Below, in pieces: positions 32,642 to 44,914 of a stretch of DNA of 64,000 nucleotides; within the stretch, counting starts at the first letter, position 1, and every line of letters begins with the position of its first letter. Source of the stretch: Uloborus plumipes (Eukaryota; Arthropoda; Arachnida; Araneae; Uloboridae). The position numbers were made by a program, and so were the translations under genes. The notes beneath the pieces are model-generated. The model saw only the letters and a program-made list of their open reading frames with translations. It was not told the origin of the DNA and ran no database searches. Where the stretch lies: the NCBI GenBank assembly GCA_038373865.1, contig JAXGGA010005180.1, forward strand, positions 16,537 through 80,536. Reading direction: 5' to 3'.

Positions 32642-34927
32642 TAGTGGTGTACAGAGATACTCGGCCAAATTTTGATCAGGTACTCACCAATGCCAAGTAG
32701 TTGTAAAAATTTACTATTTTTCATGATAACGAAATTATTGAGAAATTGACAATTGCTTTATTCAAAAATACAACAGTGTTCTACGTATGAGTCAAAAAAA
32801 AAATCCCTACTTATAAAATTAAAGCATGGTGAAAGTTAGTCATTGCCTATATCCTTTCCACATTTTAAATTCATGAATGTGCATTTGTGTGTAACTATCT
32901 TTTCTACACCAAATATTAGTGTGTTAAATTCACCTTTGGACGTGAACAGTTCAATGTGATCCCTAAGGTGAATATTCATAAACAAATAGTAAGAAATAGT
33001 TCACATACATTGTTACATTTTAATAGATTATCGTTGTTTAACGCAGTTCTATAGTTATCTATCAATTTAGGTTATTTTTTCACTAAATGTTTGAATGTAC
33101 TTACGGCTGTTTGCTGCTTTTTTGCTACTATCATTAATGGGCTAGTTCATCTGTAAATGTAATGTGAATGGATGTCAACAGTTTTTGCCGTCAGTGGCGA
33201 GCTTCTCACAACACTCTCATTGGCCAGATGGGGGTGGGGGGGGGGGGTTCCCTCGTCGTAGCAGAAAAATGCATGCACTCAAGTTGGTCCAATTAGAGAG
33301 GCACAGTGTATTAGTTCGAGTATTTTCGTTCCGGTTTGTGACTTGTGAAGGGGAGTTCATTTTTCATTCTGCGAATTGTCGGCATCATGGCTGTCTGACT
33401 TTGATTAGGAGGTAGAAACACTGGAGTTTTTTGTCTAGGCTGCTGGTCAGCTAGTTTTTTAATGTATGACATGAGATCAATCTAGTTCCGGTGATTTTGA
33501 AATACAATAAATGAACAGTATAAGAAAATGTTTATTCAGGTTATTTAGTAATAGCGATGAAAGATTGAGTTTGAGGTGAGATAGTTTAAGTTACCTACAA
33601 GCCCATTCGTTTTTTCTAACCAACATTTTTAATCCTGTTGTATTTTATCATGTTTTTATACCTAATAAATGGCTGGTTTACTTTAACATGTTGCACTTAA
33701 TTTTTTTACAAGAAAGTCATTCGAGCATAAATGGTTGTTTTTCGAGTTTGCCAATTAACTCATCATACTTAGCACCCCCGGGCGCAGAGGGGTGGGGGAC
33801 AAATGCATAGTTATCTCTTTCCTTACCTCAATTTACCTTGTGTTTCATTGAAAGTTAAATTTGCATCGCACATTGTTTGATTAACTCCCAATCTCAATTG
33901 ACTAGTGTGCTTGTACATCGGTTAGAAACTTGGATTCTCATGCACGTGCGGTAGGGGGGCAGCTAGTTTATCACGTAATCAAAGGTGTGACTTGTCTCGT
34001 CATATGCCAGCAGAACCAATCAGTGATGACACGTGTGTAGGGCGTTGCTGTGTGTCATGTGACTTCTGGAGATTCCATGTGCAAATGTAATAGAGAATAA
34101 ATTGAAGATTCGCCTTTCAAGCTTCACTTGCATATTTCGATCGGTCATAATGTGTGCGTGATTTTGAGTTGAGTTTGTTTCCCCGCTGGAAAGGGGCAAA
34201 CTCTTATTAGGTTTTTGAGCAGGGCTCATTTGAGAAATGTATTAAAGAATTTAACAGTTATACCGGTGATTTCATTTCCTAGTTAAAAATTAAATTAAAA
34301 ATGTTTTTCTTTGGAATTTAAATGTAAATTGGTCATCACTTTAAAAGATCTTCGTTTGCTTATCGTTCCTTTTAATGGGAAATAAAGCTAGTTTTTATTT
34401 TTAAAACTTTGTCATTTTTCAAAAGTATCAAGCACTCTACTAAATATAAGATATGGGTTTATCCCATTATCAGGGCGCAAGAGATTCGAGGTCGCACGAT
34501 CCAGAAAAATAGCACTATAAGTTACACAGGAAAACTATTTTTTATATTTTAATAGAGGGGCAGGGGGCACACTTGCAAATCTAGCGAAGGTGTGCATTTT
34601 AGTCTATGTACACTACTGGTAAGAAACCTTTAGATCATATTTCAATTTATTTTTAATCACTTGAAAACTTGGTTTATGAACTGTTTAAACCATCATTTTG
34701 CACATTCAAGTTCTCGGTATGGTGCTAAAAATATATTTGAGAAAATTAAGTCATTTTTATAATCATAAGAGAAAGGTTGTGACTATTTTGGGTCAAGCAA
34801 TAAAAATATAATGCCATGAAAATATGTTGACATTCAAAGTCATTGTATTTTAAACTGTGGTGCAACGAATGTCATACCGAGTACTTGGTAATTCGGTACT
34901 CGGCCAAAGTGTTACTTGGTACGCCTC
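32642..34927. mobile_element. possible hAT-like element, 2.3 kb
   Basis: TAGTGGTGTACAGAG at 32642 and the complement of CTTGGTACGCCTCTA at 34913-34927 share a TAGnGGnGTACnnAG pattern. Copies of actcggccaaa lie inside both ends. Flanks actttc/cactttc only approximate a duplication. The body includes a G-rich stretch (33225-33247) and no transposase. Boundaries are uncertain. Confidence 0.45.
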
Positions 34928-35076
34928 TACACTTTCTACAGAAAAAATATTTTTAAAGAATTGTCTGATAGGAAGCCATTAATAGCAGCTTTTACATTTA
35001 AGCATTGAGATGAACATTTATATCAAAGAAAAAAGAAAGAAAACAAGAAACAAAAAGAAAAAAATCTCTTTCTTAC

Positions 35077-35163
35077 CCATGAGCAGCATCCAATTCTTTC
35101 TGTTTTTGCATATTTGCTTCATTGTACTTCAAAACTCTACTTTCAGGAACCCATTCGTCCCAA
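35077..35163 (-). CDS. MRG15: MRG15-like exon 2 (chromodomain, WDEWVPESRVLKY)
   Basis: An 87-bp exon with acceptor ttgtag before base 35163 and donor gtaaga after base 35077. The first base completes the asparagine codon begun in exon 1 and two bases are left at the end. It encodes WDEWVPESRVLKYNEANMQK, then QKELDAAH. This is almost identical to MORF4L1 NWDEWVPESRVLKYVDTNLQ followed by KQRELQKAN. The Trp-Asp-Glu-Trp segment is the conserved C-terminal strand and helix of the MRG15-type chromodomain. It is the strongest single piece of evidence for the gene's identity. Confidence 0.95.
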
Positions 35164-35282
35164 CTACAAAACAAGGAAAAAATAATACAGTCAAATCCCA
35201 TTTTAACGCAGTTGAAGCAACCATCCTGTGTCAAACTACTTTGTTGCACAGAAATTACTTATCTGGTGTTAATACAAATCAG
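35164..35282. other. intron spacer
   Basis: Short segment between the exon 2 acceptor and the hAT-like element; its last eight bases are that element's target site. Confidence 0.6.
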
Positions 35283-38200
35283 TAGGGATGGACCGGATAT
35301 CCGGTAACTATCCGGTATCCGGCCTATCCGGCTGATATTTTAAGTATCCGGTACCTCCGGATATCCGATCCGGCTGACCGCCCCGGATACGGATATCTGG
35401 AAGATTTTTGCAGGATATCCGGCAAAGTATCCGGTATTGATATGGGAGATATCCGGAATTGATGTGAGGGTTATCCGGTAGGATGTAAGGACCTAGTTGC
35501 ATATTTTCTTTTTTACAAAAATCCCAGTTAAAATTTTCATTGTTTGATAAACCTTTTAGATTCGATGTAATTACTTTTCATCTTTCTTTTTTACCAATTT
35601 TTGCTTCTAAAACAAAAATTATATGTTATTCCTCCGACTTTGTACTGGACATGGAAGCATTCTGCATATTTGATTTTTCACAATTTCCAGATAAAGTATG
35701 ATTGTCTTCAGCTTTTCAAAAATATTTTAGTTGAAATATTTAGAAAGAAAAAGCTACAAACCTTCAAGGATTAATGTGCGATAAAAGGTTGAAATAAACT
35801 TACGATCATATCGTTAGCTCATAAAAATTAATCGCAGTAGCTTTTAATATAAAATCTCAAATTATTTTATTTATTGAATTTTTTTATTTTTAGTTTTTAT
35901 ACTTCTAACTAAAACTGTGATGTATTAACACCCAGTGGCTTAAGTTGCGCCATCAAAATTTGGGGGGGGATTTTTTTAAACTAATTTGTTTGTTTATTTA
36001 AATTATTTATTCATTTATATTTTTTTAAGTGAAATTATTTACGGATTTTTTTAAATAAAAATTATTCATTAATTTATTTTTTTAATTTAAATTATTTCTT
36101 TCATTTCTTGATTATTATTTTTTGTTTTATTTATTTATTTATTTTGTGTGTGTTTGTGTGCTTGGAATGTCTGGAAGAGTAAAAAAAGCGATCCTATTCT
36201 GCGCATAATTAGTACTTTATAAAATAGATGATATTTTATAAAGTACTAATTATGGGATTTTTTTAAACTAATTTGTTTGTTTATTTAAATTATTTATTCA
36301 TTTATATTTTTTTAAGTGAAATTATTTACGGATTTTTTTAAATAAAAATTATTCATTAATTTATTTTTTTAATTTAAATTATTTCTTTCATTTCTTGATT
36401 ATTATTTTTTGTTTTATTTATTTATTTATTTTGTGTGTGTTTGTGTGCTTGGAATGTCTGGAAGAGTAAAAAAAGCGATCCTATTCTGCGCATAATTAGT
36501 ACTTTATAAAATAGATAAAATAAATAAAAAAATAATAAGTGTAATTTAAAAAAAATAATAACATTTAAAAAAATAAATAAATAATATTAAAAAAAAAAAA
36601 AGAATAAATACTTAAAAAATAAATAAACAATATTTAAAAAATAATAATGTTCCAAAAAAAAAAAAGAAATAATATTAAAAAATATTTAAAAAAAGAAATA
36701 AAATAAAAAAGAGGGGTAAAAATAAAAAGCACAAGAGGGTTGTGAAAATTTTTTTGGGGAGAATTTGCGCCATTGAGCTTGGGGAGGGGGGCACCCCTGG
36801 CCACTATTATTGCTTTATTATAATTGAAAATAACATACAATAAATAACCTATCTAACATTGGCGAGAGCGTTCTTCTGGAGAATGTAAATATCTGTCCCC
36901 CATGAATAATCATCATCGCAACTTAGCCAAGCTTTTTTTTTTTCGAAGAGAGTTTGAATGCGTGTAAAGAAATTTTGAATCTTGCACTTTGTTTCGTTCT
37001 TTCTTTTTGTAATCCCTTCCTTTCAGAAAATATGTTTCTCTGCTATTAGAATATGTTCACGTCTGTCACGCTGCTCCGTAACTCCTCGAAAACATGTTGA
37101 GCATGACCCTCAATGACATTCAATCGAGTCTTGACAACTCGAAGCTTTATAAACTCAAATATACCTTTACTTCAAAGTTTTCATTTGGTCCCAAATTCTT
37201 GAAAAGACGCTAAGAACTACTTGTAACTCGAACTATCAATAACTCTAATCTTTTAGCCGGTCCCTTGCGGCTTTGAGCTATTGGGACTCGACTGTAGGAT
37301 TTAAGATGTTAATTGTATGCATCTGTAGATGCATCTGTAGAAAGTGTTTTTTTTTTCTTTTTTTTTTGGAATTTAAGTAAAATTTTAAGTTAATTATTTA
37401 GATATAAGTTTATTAATTTATTTTTTAAATTGAACATGTTTAGAATAATTTTTAATAATAATAATAATAATATATCGGTCATTTCAGAAAAAGTGGTACA
37501 AATAAGTCCCGATACTTCAGAATTTTGGTAATTAATTTTAATATTTACCACCAATTAATTGTACTTTCTTTATTTGTTCTCCATCTAATTGTGTGTGACC
37601 AAGTATTATTACTTACTTATTTAGGCATAAGCCATTTATTAAGGACTCAAAAAAAATCTTTGGAAAAAGAAAGAAAAAATGATCTGCCCCAGCTTCAAAT
37701 TGCTAGGACTTAAAATGCAATTTAAGATTAAGCTGAAATGCAACAACAAAATAATTTGCAATGCACAGCTCAAAAAAATGCTTCTGACACCCTTTCTGCT
37801 GATTTTTCTGTATGTAAAAAAAATATCTTGGAAAAACACTTATCTTTGTTCCTAGCATTTTTATGTTTCAAGCTGTCCAGTGTCCATTCTGTTTAAAGAT
37901 GCACAAGTAATGTATCTGTGATTACTTAGATACATTGAATTAAGCCAGCAACTAAGATAAGCCTAAAATTCTTTGCTAATGATAGTTAATTTGCACCGTG
38001 GGATGTCCACTCTGTTACAGTCGCATTAATGGTGCAAAAAATATTTTTCTTGAAATTGCAGACAGAATTAGTTTTAGGATGTTTAGTTCATTTTATACTT
38101 GTTCTGTAATTAACTTTTCTTTACGATTAGAAATATATTTTTCAAACCTCATTTGTCTCCTCTGTTACACAAAGTGGTCTAACTATTCAAAACCCTTAAT

Positions 38201-39486
38201 GAATGACTCATACAAGCCATTTACACTTTATTATGCACAAATAAACAGGATATTTTTTAAAACAACGATTAGTTGGCGAAAATTACTTCATTTGATAAAC
38301 TTAACTCGACAATTTCAGACATGATTTGTACCATTTTGGCTGGAATAACGCATAAATATAACATTTGCATCTAAGAATGTATCTTTATTTTTTCAAAATG
38401 AAGTTAAATTTCGAGGTGATTGTTTAAGAATTAGTTTATTAATTTGTTTTTAAAAAAGTGAATGTGTTTAGCATGACTCTTAATGTATTTAAAATGATAA
38501 TTTGCTACTTTTAAGAATCTGTATCTTAATTTTTTGGAACTAAAGTAAAATTTTAAGTTGATTATTTAAGTATAAGTTTTCATTTGTTTTCTAAAAAGTG
38601 AACAATTTTAGCATAACTCTTAAAAAAAATATTTAAGCTGCTGATTTGAATTTTCAGAAAATATGTACCTTTGTTTTTTGGAGTTATATAAAATTTTTTA
38701 TTGATTGTTTGAGTATAAGTTTATTGTTATTTTTTTTTTAACACACTGGTCTTGTTTTAATATTTTCTTCTTTAACTAGTATGTTAGAAAAATTACATGC
38801 GTATTATTCTTAAAAAAAGAAGAATTTCAAAGCAAAATTTTGCTTTATATTATTGCAAAATTAGAAATAAGAAAATGTGTTACTTTGTAATGAAGTTTAA
38901 ATTCATAAAATTCTAATAAAATATGTATTAATTTGAAGAAAAAAAAACATTTATCTGAGCTTAGTTTTTTTTTCTTTTTTCTTTCATTTTTGTAAATCAA
39001 TTATCGTGTATATAATATTGGTGAAATATTTAATAACAGTATCATTTAAACTTATTGAAATGATATTGAAACTAAGCTTTAAAACTTAAACTAAGAAAAA
39101 TTTTAAACTTTGAGTACATACAGAAATATTTAATTCTATCTTTTAAAGTTTTCTCTTTTGATAAAAATACATAATTTAGAAAGAAATCACAATATGCTAG
39201 TGTTTCATTTCATATGTAGCGCTACTCCTGTGCAATAAAATAGAAGCTTTAAAAAATAATTTGAATGTATTTAACATGTTCTTAAAGAAATGATGCGAGA
39301 AACAACTTTGATTTATTGTTTTGAAACTGCACTACATAAATAACTGAACATGCAATGTAATTGTAATGCCGGATATCCGCAGGATATCCGGCGGCACAAT
39401 CCCGGATATCCGATATCCGGCTTGTGATGAGCCACCGGATATCCGATATCCGGTATCCGGCAAAAGCACTATCCGGTCCATCCCTA
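35283..39486. mobile_element. 4.2-kb hAT-like element with GGATATCCGG-rich ends
   Basis: TAGGGATGGACCGGATA at the left faces the complement TATCCGGTCCATCCCTA-type right end. The 8-bp target duplication caaatcag is perfect (35275-35282 and 39487-39494). Both subterminal regions are packed with GGATATCCGG/TATCCGG words (about 35292-35480 and 39366-39480), candidate transposase-binding sites. The AT-rich interior lacks a transposase, so the element is non-autonomous or decayed. Confidence 0.9.
35967..36516. repeat. 263-bp direct duplication with a palindromic junction
   Basis: Bases 35967-36229 recur as 36254-36516, essentially identical. The 24 bases between them complement the end of the first copy (ataattagtactttataaaa), creating a hairpin exactly at the junction. 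This pattern suggests replication template switching. Confidence 0.88.
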
Positions 39487-40372
39487 CAAATCAGCGATCT
39501 AATGAATATTCAACAGAATTTACAAGTTTGGTATCTAACGAATTTTTCATAGCAGAATTTTCACTACAACACTTTTAGATGAGCTAGGATTTAACAGTAA
39601 TACTAAATGACGTATTAAATTAAACTCAAAATGGTAAAAAATAATGCTCATCAAGGTTTGATCACAGGGGTATAAAAAAATTGAGTCTGACAAGTAACCC
39701 GACAGTTTTCAAATTAAAATTATGTTCAGACAGAAATGGATCAGTGTTGACATTTTTGCTAATACAGCGGGAAAAACCATGGCAAAAGTGGAAAAACCGA
39801 CAAAAACTAGTAGATAAAAAATTGCACTGAATTTTGTTAACTTTTGAATAGAAATGATATAAATAACACAAATAAATATTTCAGCTATCAATTTTTAATT
39901 AATTATACCAATTTATAAATGCTTGTAGTTGCTATCTTCTAAAAACTGGATTTAATTCACACTGGCAAAAAATGAGGTACCGGTTTTGCAATCACCTACA
40001 ATGTACTAAAATTTTGTAAAACTTTTTCTGGTGTGAAAAAGGAAATAGATAAAAATGAGTTCAAACAGAAGAATTCATACTTAAATGATGATTGTATTAA
40101 TCAGTTCAAAATTCTATTTCAAAAGCAAATTTTTCTTCCAGCAGAGTAATAAATATCCATTTCAAAATGTAACTCAAGTGAAAATGCCAACTTCAAAAAT
40201 AATTTTTTGAATGTACAGAAGCTGAGAATATAAGAGCCTTTCACAGTTTTTGGAATTTAAAAAATAATAATACGAGTAAATAGACACAACATTACACCTT
40301 TTTTTACAAGTAACAAGGTTAATGAATTCCATTTAAAACCATAATACAAGTAAATATTGAAAATGAAATTAC
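39487..40372. other. intron between the hAT-like element and exon 1
   Basis: AT-rich; nothing recognised beyond the target duplication copy at 39487-39494 and the exon 1 donor. Confidence 0.5.
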
Positions 40373-40440
40373 TTCTTATTCCATCCACTGTAATGAATGA
40401 AGTACTTAACAGCTTTCTCTTTTACTTGAGACTTGATGCA
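40373..40440 (-). CDS. MRG15: MRG15-like exon 1 in window (chromodomain, YFIHYSGWNK)
   Basis: A 68-bp exon with acceptor tttag before base 40440 and donor gtaatt after base 40373. It starts in phase 0 and leaves two bases that pair with exon 2 to give GWNKNWDEWV. It encodes CIKSQVKEKAVKYFIHYSGW followed by NK. MORF4L1 reads CVKVAIKDKQVKYFIHYSGWNKN. The YFIHYSGW strand carries aromatic cage residues of the chromodomain. The preceding exon, expected to read like GERVLCFHGPLLYEAK, was not found at higher coordinates. Confidence 0.95.
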
Positions 40441-41029
40441 CTAAAACAAATTTGAGTAAATGAGAAAGATTTACAAATAAGAAAATACTGAAAATAATAG
40501 AGTCCGAGATTGTTCTTGTGGAGGACAAAGAAAAAAAAAATTTCTAAAAGAAAAAACTAACAACACTTTTCTTGAGGCATTGCCTCTTATAAAATTTGCT
40601 CTCAATATAATTGTTTGAATTGCAAAATAAAAACGATTGTTATTATTTACTAATTTTTTCATAAAATTTTAATGCAATTCATGATATTGTGTTGTTTTTC
40701 ATACGATTTGAATTGCAAACTGCAATGCGATATACCCCTTATTTCCTACAATGATGATAAAAGCAAAATTTTAGTACTAACAAAAGTGAAGTTAATAAAG
40801 ATCTAAGTTTACTTGATTCTTGAGAAAAAGTAGAAGATTTTGACATAAATTGTGCAAAAGTAGAAGTTCGTAGAAGTTGAATTTAAACATTGTTTTTTCC
40901 ATGCTAGATGTTAAATAACAAAAGTTAGTTGCAATATCAGATAATATTTAAGTGACTTAAAAGAGAGGGTATTCATTTGATACCTTCTGAATTTATTTTC
41001 AAGTTGCAGTCGTAAAATTTTAATACAAA
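40441..41029. other. intron or 5' flank of the MRG15-like gene
   Basis: AT-rich; no exon or element recognised. Confidence 0.5.
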
Positions 41030-41787
41030 TAAATACAAATACAAATGTGGCGACCAGCAGCAGGCTCTGGGCCCAACTTGGCTGGTCCTAGTCAATTTTA
41101 AAGACCCCAATGAAGATCAATGGCCCTCTTAAAGCCATCTACTCCATTGCTCTTTACCGCCTCTTCCGGTAAGCTGTTCCAAGTTCCCACCACCCTGCTA
41201 AAATAGTAATTTTTTCGAATTTCAAGATTAGCCTGAGATTTAAACAGCTTAAAACAATGACCCCTTGTCCTGCTTTCCGTGCAAAAATCTAACCCCGTAA
41301 CATCATTCATTTTAATAAATTTAAACAACTGAATCATGTCCCCTCTGGCTCTCCTTCGCTCAAGACTATACATATTAAGCATTCTAAGTCTGGAATCATA
41401 GTCTAAATTAGAAAACCCATTTACTAACCTTGTAGCCCTTCTTTGTACCCTTTCCAATAAATTAATGTCTTTCTTCAGATAAGGAGACCAAAACTGAACT
41501 GCGTACTCCAAATGAGGTCTCACCAAACTTCTATATAGAGGCAGAAGAACCTTCTTAGATTTGTTTGAAATAGATCTATTAATAAACCCAAGCATCCTAT
41601 TGGCTTTGTTACTAGCTATGCTGCACTGTTGACTAGACTTGAAATCCTGATTTATTAAGACACCTAGATCCATAACATTATCTGCCCTACTAATGACTGA
41701 ACCCTGTAAATAATAGCTTGTATGCTTATTTCCATGACCGAAATGCAGCACTTGACATTTCCCAACATTAACTGCCATACGGGTCAT
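41030..41787 (-). pseudogene. 5'-truncated non-LTR retrotransposon (LINE), RT C-terminus
   Basis: A 229-codon open frame (41098-41787) matches the C-terminal part of jockey/CR1-type reverse transcriptases: NVGKCQVLHFG, the GVLINQDF segment, the VLLPLYRSLVRPHLEYAVQF segment, LERVQRRATRLV and YSLERRRARGDMIQLFK. The catalytic YxDD lies upstream and is lost. After the stop a short 3' region ends in attTGTATTTGTATTTGTA-like repeats (about 41020-41045 on plus), the usual simple-repeat tail of such LINEs. The truncation coincides with the left end of the inverted-repeat element at 41780. The frame is open but cannot act alone. Confidence 0.9.
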
Positions 41788-43049
41788 TCCACGTCAAATC
41801 AACACAATTTTTGACAAAATTTTACCTCACCCCCTCAGATTTTGATGAAATTTGGTACAGAGCTAGTGTTCATATCGACATGTTAAAATCTAAAATTTTT
41901 TTTGAAAAATACGAAGGGGTTTTGAAGATACAGCGCTGTAAAAGCAACAAAAAGGGGTCAAAACACGTGAAAGACACAATTTTCAAAATGACCTAAAATT
42001 TTTTCTAATTGAGATAGAGACCTGAAACAAGTGCCATTTGACAGCATTTTTAAGGGCCTTTTGAATGATATACAACATGATTCGGTCTAAAAAGAATTTA
42101 TTTCAATTAAATTTGAATTAAAATTTAAAATTTAAATTTCTCAAAATGCGCCGCCTCAATTTTTTTCAAATTTTTTTATAAAAATGCTAAAACACTACTT
42201 AAATGGCTGTAAAAGTTTCAAGATGGGCTTATAATGGGTTCATGTTGAAAAAAATCATTGAATAAAGCAGTAATGAATCTACAGTACAATTTAGCATAAT
42301 ATAGCATGGTTTTAGCACTAAAAAAATATATATATTTAAGGGATGAAATGGATTCAGTTTGATTAGCTAGTTAAATTTCAAGTAGCTGATTCTTAGAGTT
42401 TCTGTTGTCACGTCTTTTCTTCTGAATTTTTCTAGGGGAATGGGGGGGGGGGGGGGGGGTGCAATGACTACAGACAATGTAAATACGCTCAAAAATAGCA
42501 AAAATTATACCAATTTAAATGAAAATAGGTTGATTTCCCTATTCCAGAGGTAGCCCCCCCCCCCCTTTTCATCATTTATTTATCTATTTACACCTGTTGT
42601 CATGTTTTTCATTTTGAATTTTTCCGGGGAAATGGGGGGTCCACGGCTATTGACTTAATGTAAATTCCAACCATAAACAGCAAAAACCGTACTCATTTAA
42701 ATGGAAATAGGTAAAAATTTACCTATTCCAGAGATCCCCCCCCCCCCCCATTCTCTATCATTAGCTTTACGTTTTGGTGGGTGGTGCATACACAATCGTG
42801 TGAGTTCCACTCTGACCTGCAAGTATACAATACTTTGGTCTCAGTTCAGCAATTTGCACAAAAGTATCTTAAAATTGTGATATTTATCTTTATAAGATCT
42901 ATATCTCTCTCTCTCATAGATCTTATAATCTTCATAAGCGTCCATCAAGTTAGAGAATCAACCGTTTTAATGTTTTTATATCCCACTTTTTTGTTCGAAC
43001 AGATATACAATCTTTCATTCCTGGTAATATTCTGCTAATTTCATCATTT

Positions 43050-43640
43050 TCACAGAACGCTTATGGTTTCTGCAATGTTAGGAGGAAGACTTTTTCTTGG
43101 TTTTTGATTAGGGCTAGTCAGGATACCTTTATCTTGTAAGAGTCTTTTTGATTTTCTTAGCAGGTATTTAGGAGCGTTGAGAATTCTGGCATTATTTTTC
43201 ATATACAACATGACTTTGGCAAGCATGTAAGTATCATTGAATGTTAACATTAGAAGAATCAGCAAATTTAGTTTTTCAAAATATTTAAAACGGTTTCTTC
43301 AGCTGTTTGAGGCTCTCTCTCAGAATGTTTCAATATTAGTAAATAGTTTGCATTTCAATGCAGCATTGATCTTTTTCATGTTACTTGCTGAATAAACTGT
43401 TTTTTCTGATTTCCTTTTGTCGATTGAAGATTCTCCTAATTCTTGTAGTGACACATTTAATGCTTCAACAATTTCCAACTTTTCAACAATTCCAAGCAAA
43501 ATTTGGATCACAACTTTCAGAAAATAACTTTCTTCAATATTCTGGCCTGAGTCTTCATTTTTCTTTAAAAGAGACAATTCTTTTCTACAAGTATGGCAGA
43601 TTTTAGCATTTTCTGGAACTCCACTCAAATATTCTGTCAT
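43050..43640 (-). pseudogene. remnant of a transposon-borne cysteine-motif protein
   Basis: Two frames separated by a shift. Bases 43320-43640 read ICHTCRKELSLLKKNEDSG and later VEALNVSLQELGESSIDKRK. Bases 43050-43265 read KYLLRKSKRLLQDKGILTSP followed by NQKPRKSLPPNIAE. I recall similar CHTCRK and KGILTSPNPKPGKSL patterns in multi-copy, transposon-associated invertebrate proteins, but I cannot name the superfamily. The protein ends abruptly at about 43050. It lies between the long inverted arms, so it is likely the decayed coding region of that element. Confidence 0.55.
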
Positions 43641-43880
43641 CCAGTCTGCAACATTGTGTAATTTCTTTTTGTCTCTTACCTGTGGTTATTCTTTTTAAAT
43701 AGATTAAAGCACTGTCCAGTAAAGTATCTTTGATCAGCCATAGTTTAAATTTCGAATAATATTTACATTTTACCCTAGATTTACAAACACTTAATACTTT
43801 GACAGCTTTTAACATTAATTTTAGTATATACAAAATAAAAGAATTTGAAACTAAAATTTCAATTTCCTTTGATTCACTTA

Positions 43881-44646
43881 CAAGGGCGTAGCTAGGGGGT
43901 TGCAGCTGCACCCCCCTAGATCAGAGCCAATGGGAGGTCACTGTGACCTCCCATTTTATTTATTTTTTTGACAAACGATTTTGTCCCCTTTTATGCTTTT
44001 CTAACATGCTGGTAACCAGCATGTTACTACAAAACTACTGTTTTGTTCTTTCAGAAATATTTTATACCATCCATTGCTTTAAGGTGTGCATGACTGAATA
44101 AAGTATAGTTTCTTTGTGTTCATAATTTCTTCCTTTTTTTTGTGCAAATAGAATTTTAAGCACTTTTTTCTCTTTCTTTCTTTCTTACTTTTTTCTTTCT
44201 GTTTTTATTGAAAAAATTGACTTTTATGCTAATTTTTGGGAACTATATATAAACTGCATTATTATATCTAGTATTGATTACTTTTCAGAAAATGATAGTA
44301 AGCTTGCCTGTTTTTGAGGAGAAAATTTTTAATTCACCGAATAAAACTCAGAACTTTACTAAATGATTAAAAAATAAATGAATAAAATACAAGAATGCAT
44401 ACTTTTCAATGTCTACCAAAAGAGACGTGAGGCATCACGAAAATAAATAAATTAATTAATTAATTAAAAAAAGCGAAAAAATAAATAAATAAAATTAAAA
44501 AGTTCAGCCTTGCAATACTGTCTCATTGTTTTCAAATTTCATCAGCCAATTTGTATCGGATAAGAACTTTTTGGGAGGTCACAGTGACCTCTTATTGGGG
44601 TACCACTGCTTGCACCCCCCTAACGTGAGTTCTGGCTACGCCCTTG
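43881..44646. mobile_element. hAT-like non-autonomous element, copy 2 (IR3 palindromes)
   Basis: CAAGGGCGTAGCTAGGGGG and the complement end GGCTACGCCCTTG lie between perfect 8-bp duplications ttcactta (43873-43880 and 44647-44654). It is the inverted relative of 22530-23592, about 300 bp shorter. It carries AGGTCACTGTGACCT (43935-43949) and AGGTCACAGTGACCT (44576-44590). It interrupts the remnant-bearing centre of 41780-46216. Confidence 0.94.
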
Positions 44647-44731
44647 TTCACTTATGCACTAACAAAAACTCAGTATTACTACTATCTCTTCAACCTACTC
44701 CAATAACACAGACATCTGACTATGGGGCTGA

Positions 44732-44914
44732 TCAGAATTCACACTGAGCTTGAAACAAGGAACATGGCGATTTACAAAATATATATTGACACCTTACATC
44801 TGCCAAATGTATCTTAATATATAGTTTTATTCCTTCTTGCTTGGTTATACCTAATGGAACATTATCTAGATGTGGTAACAAATTTTTATTACATTTTTCA
44901 TCCTTCTTTTGCAA
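44732..44914 (-). pseudogene. further transposon protein remnant
   Basis: A 60-codon minus-strand frame (NLLPHLDNVPLGITKQEGIK, then LYIKIHLADVRCQY) in the centre of the 41780-46216 element, upstream of the CHTCRK remnant on the same strand. It is probably part of the same decayed protein, split by the 43881-44646 insertion; the link is inference. Confidence 0.4.

Larger units (their letters stand above)
304..40440 (-). other. MRG15: MRG15/MORF4L1-like gene, partial transcription unit of nine exons
   Basis: Nine minus-strand exons (40373-40440, 35077-35163, 31997-32112, 29682-29726, 29289-29374, 19838-19939, 19666-19757, 3289-3391, 304-373) sum to 769 bp and keep one open frame. Every visible junction is AG/GT and the phases fit: 2, 2, 1, 1, 0, 0, 2, 0, 1 at the donors. 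The product begins inside a chromodomain (YFIHYSGWNK then NWDEWVPESRVLKY), passes a lysine-rich linker and enters an MRG domain ([15 protein letters not shown], then GIRDYFN, then YYGAIHLLRF). Known MRG15 proteins read H3K36 methylation through the chromodomain and bind NuA4/Tip60, Sin3-HDAC and other partners through the MRG domain in the nucleus. The start, the first chromodomain strands and the end of the MRG domain are missing; the C-terminal exons should lie left of base 1. Introns run from 80 bp to 16.3 kb and are packed with transposons. I infer a functional locus because no stop or frameshift interrupts the exons. Confidence 0.88.
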
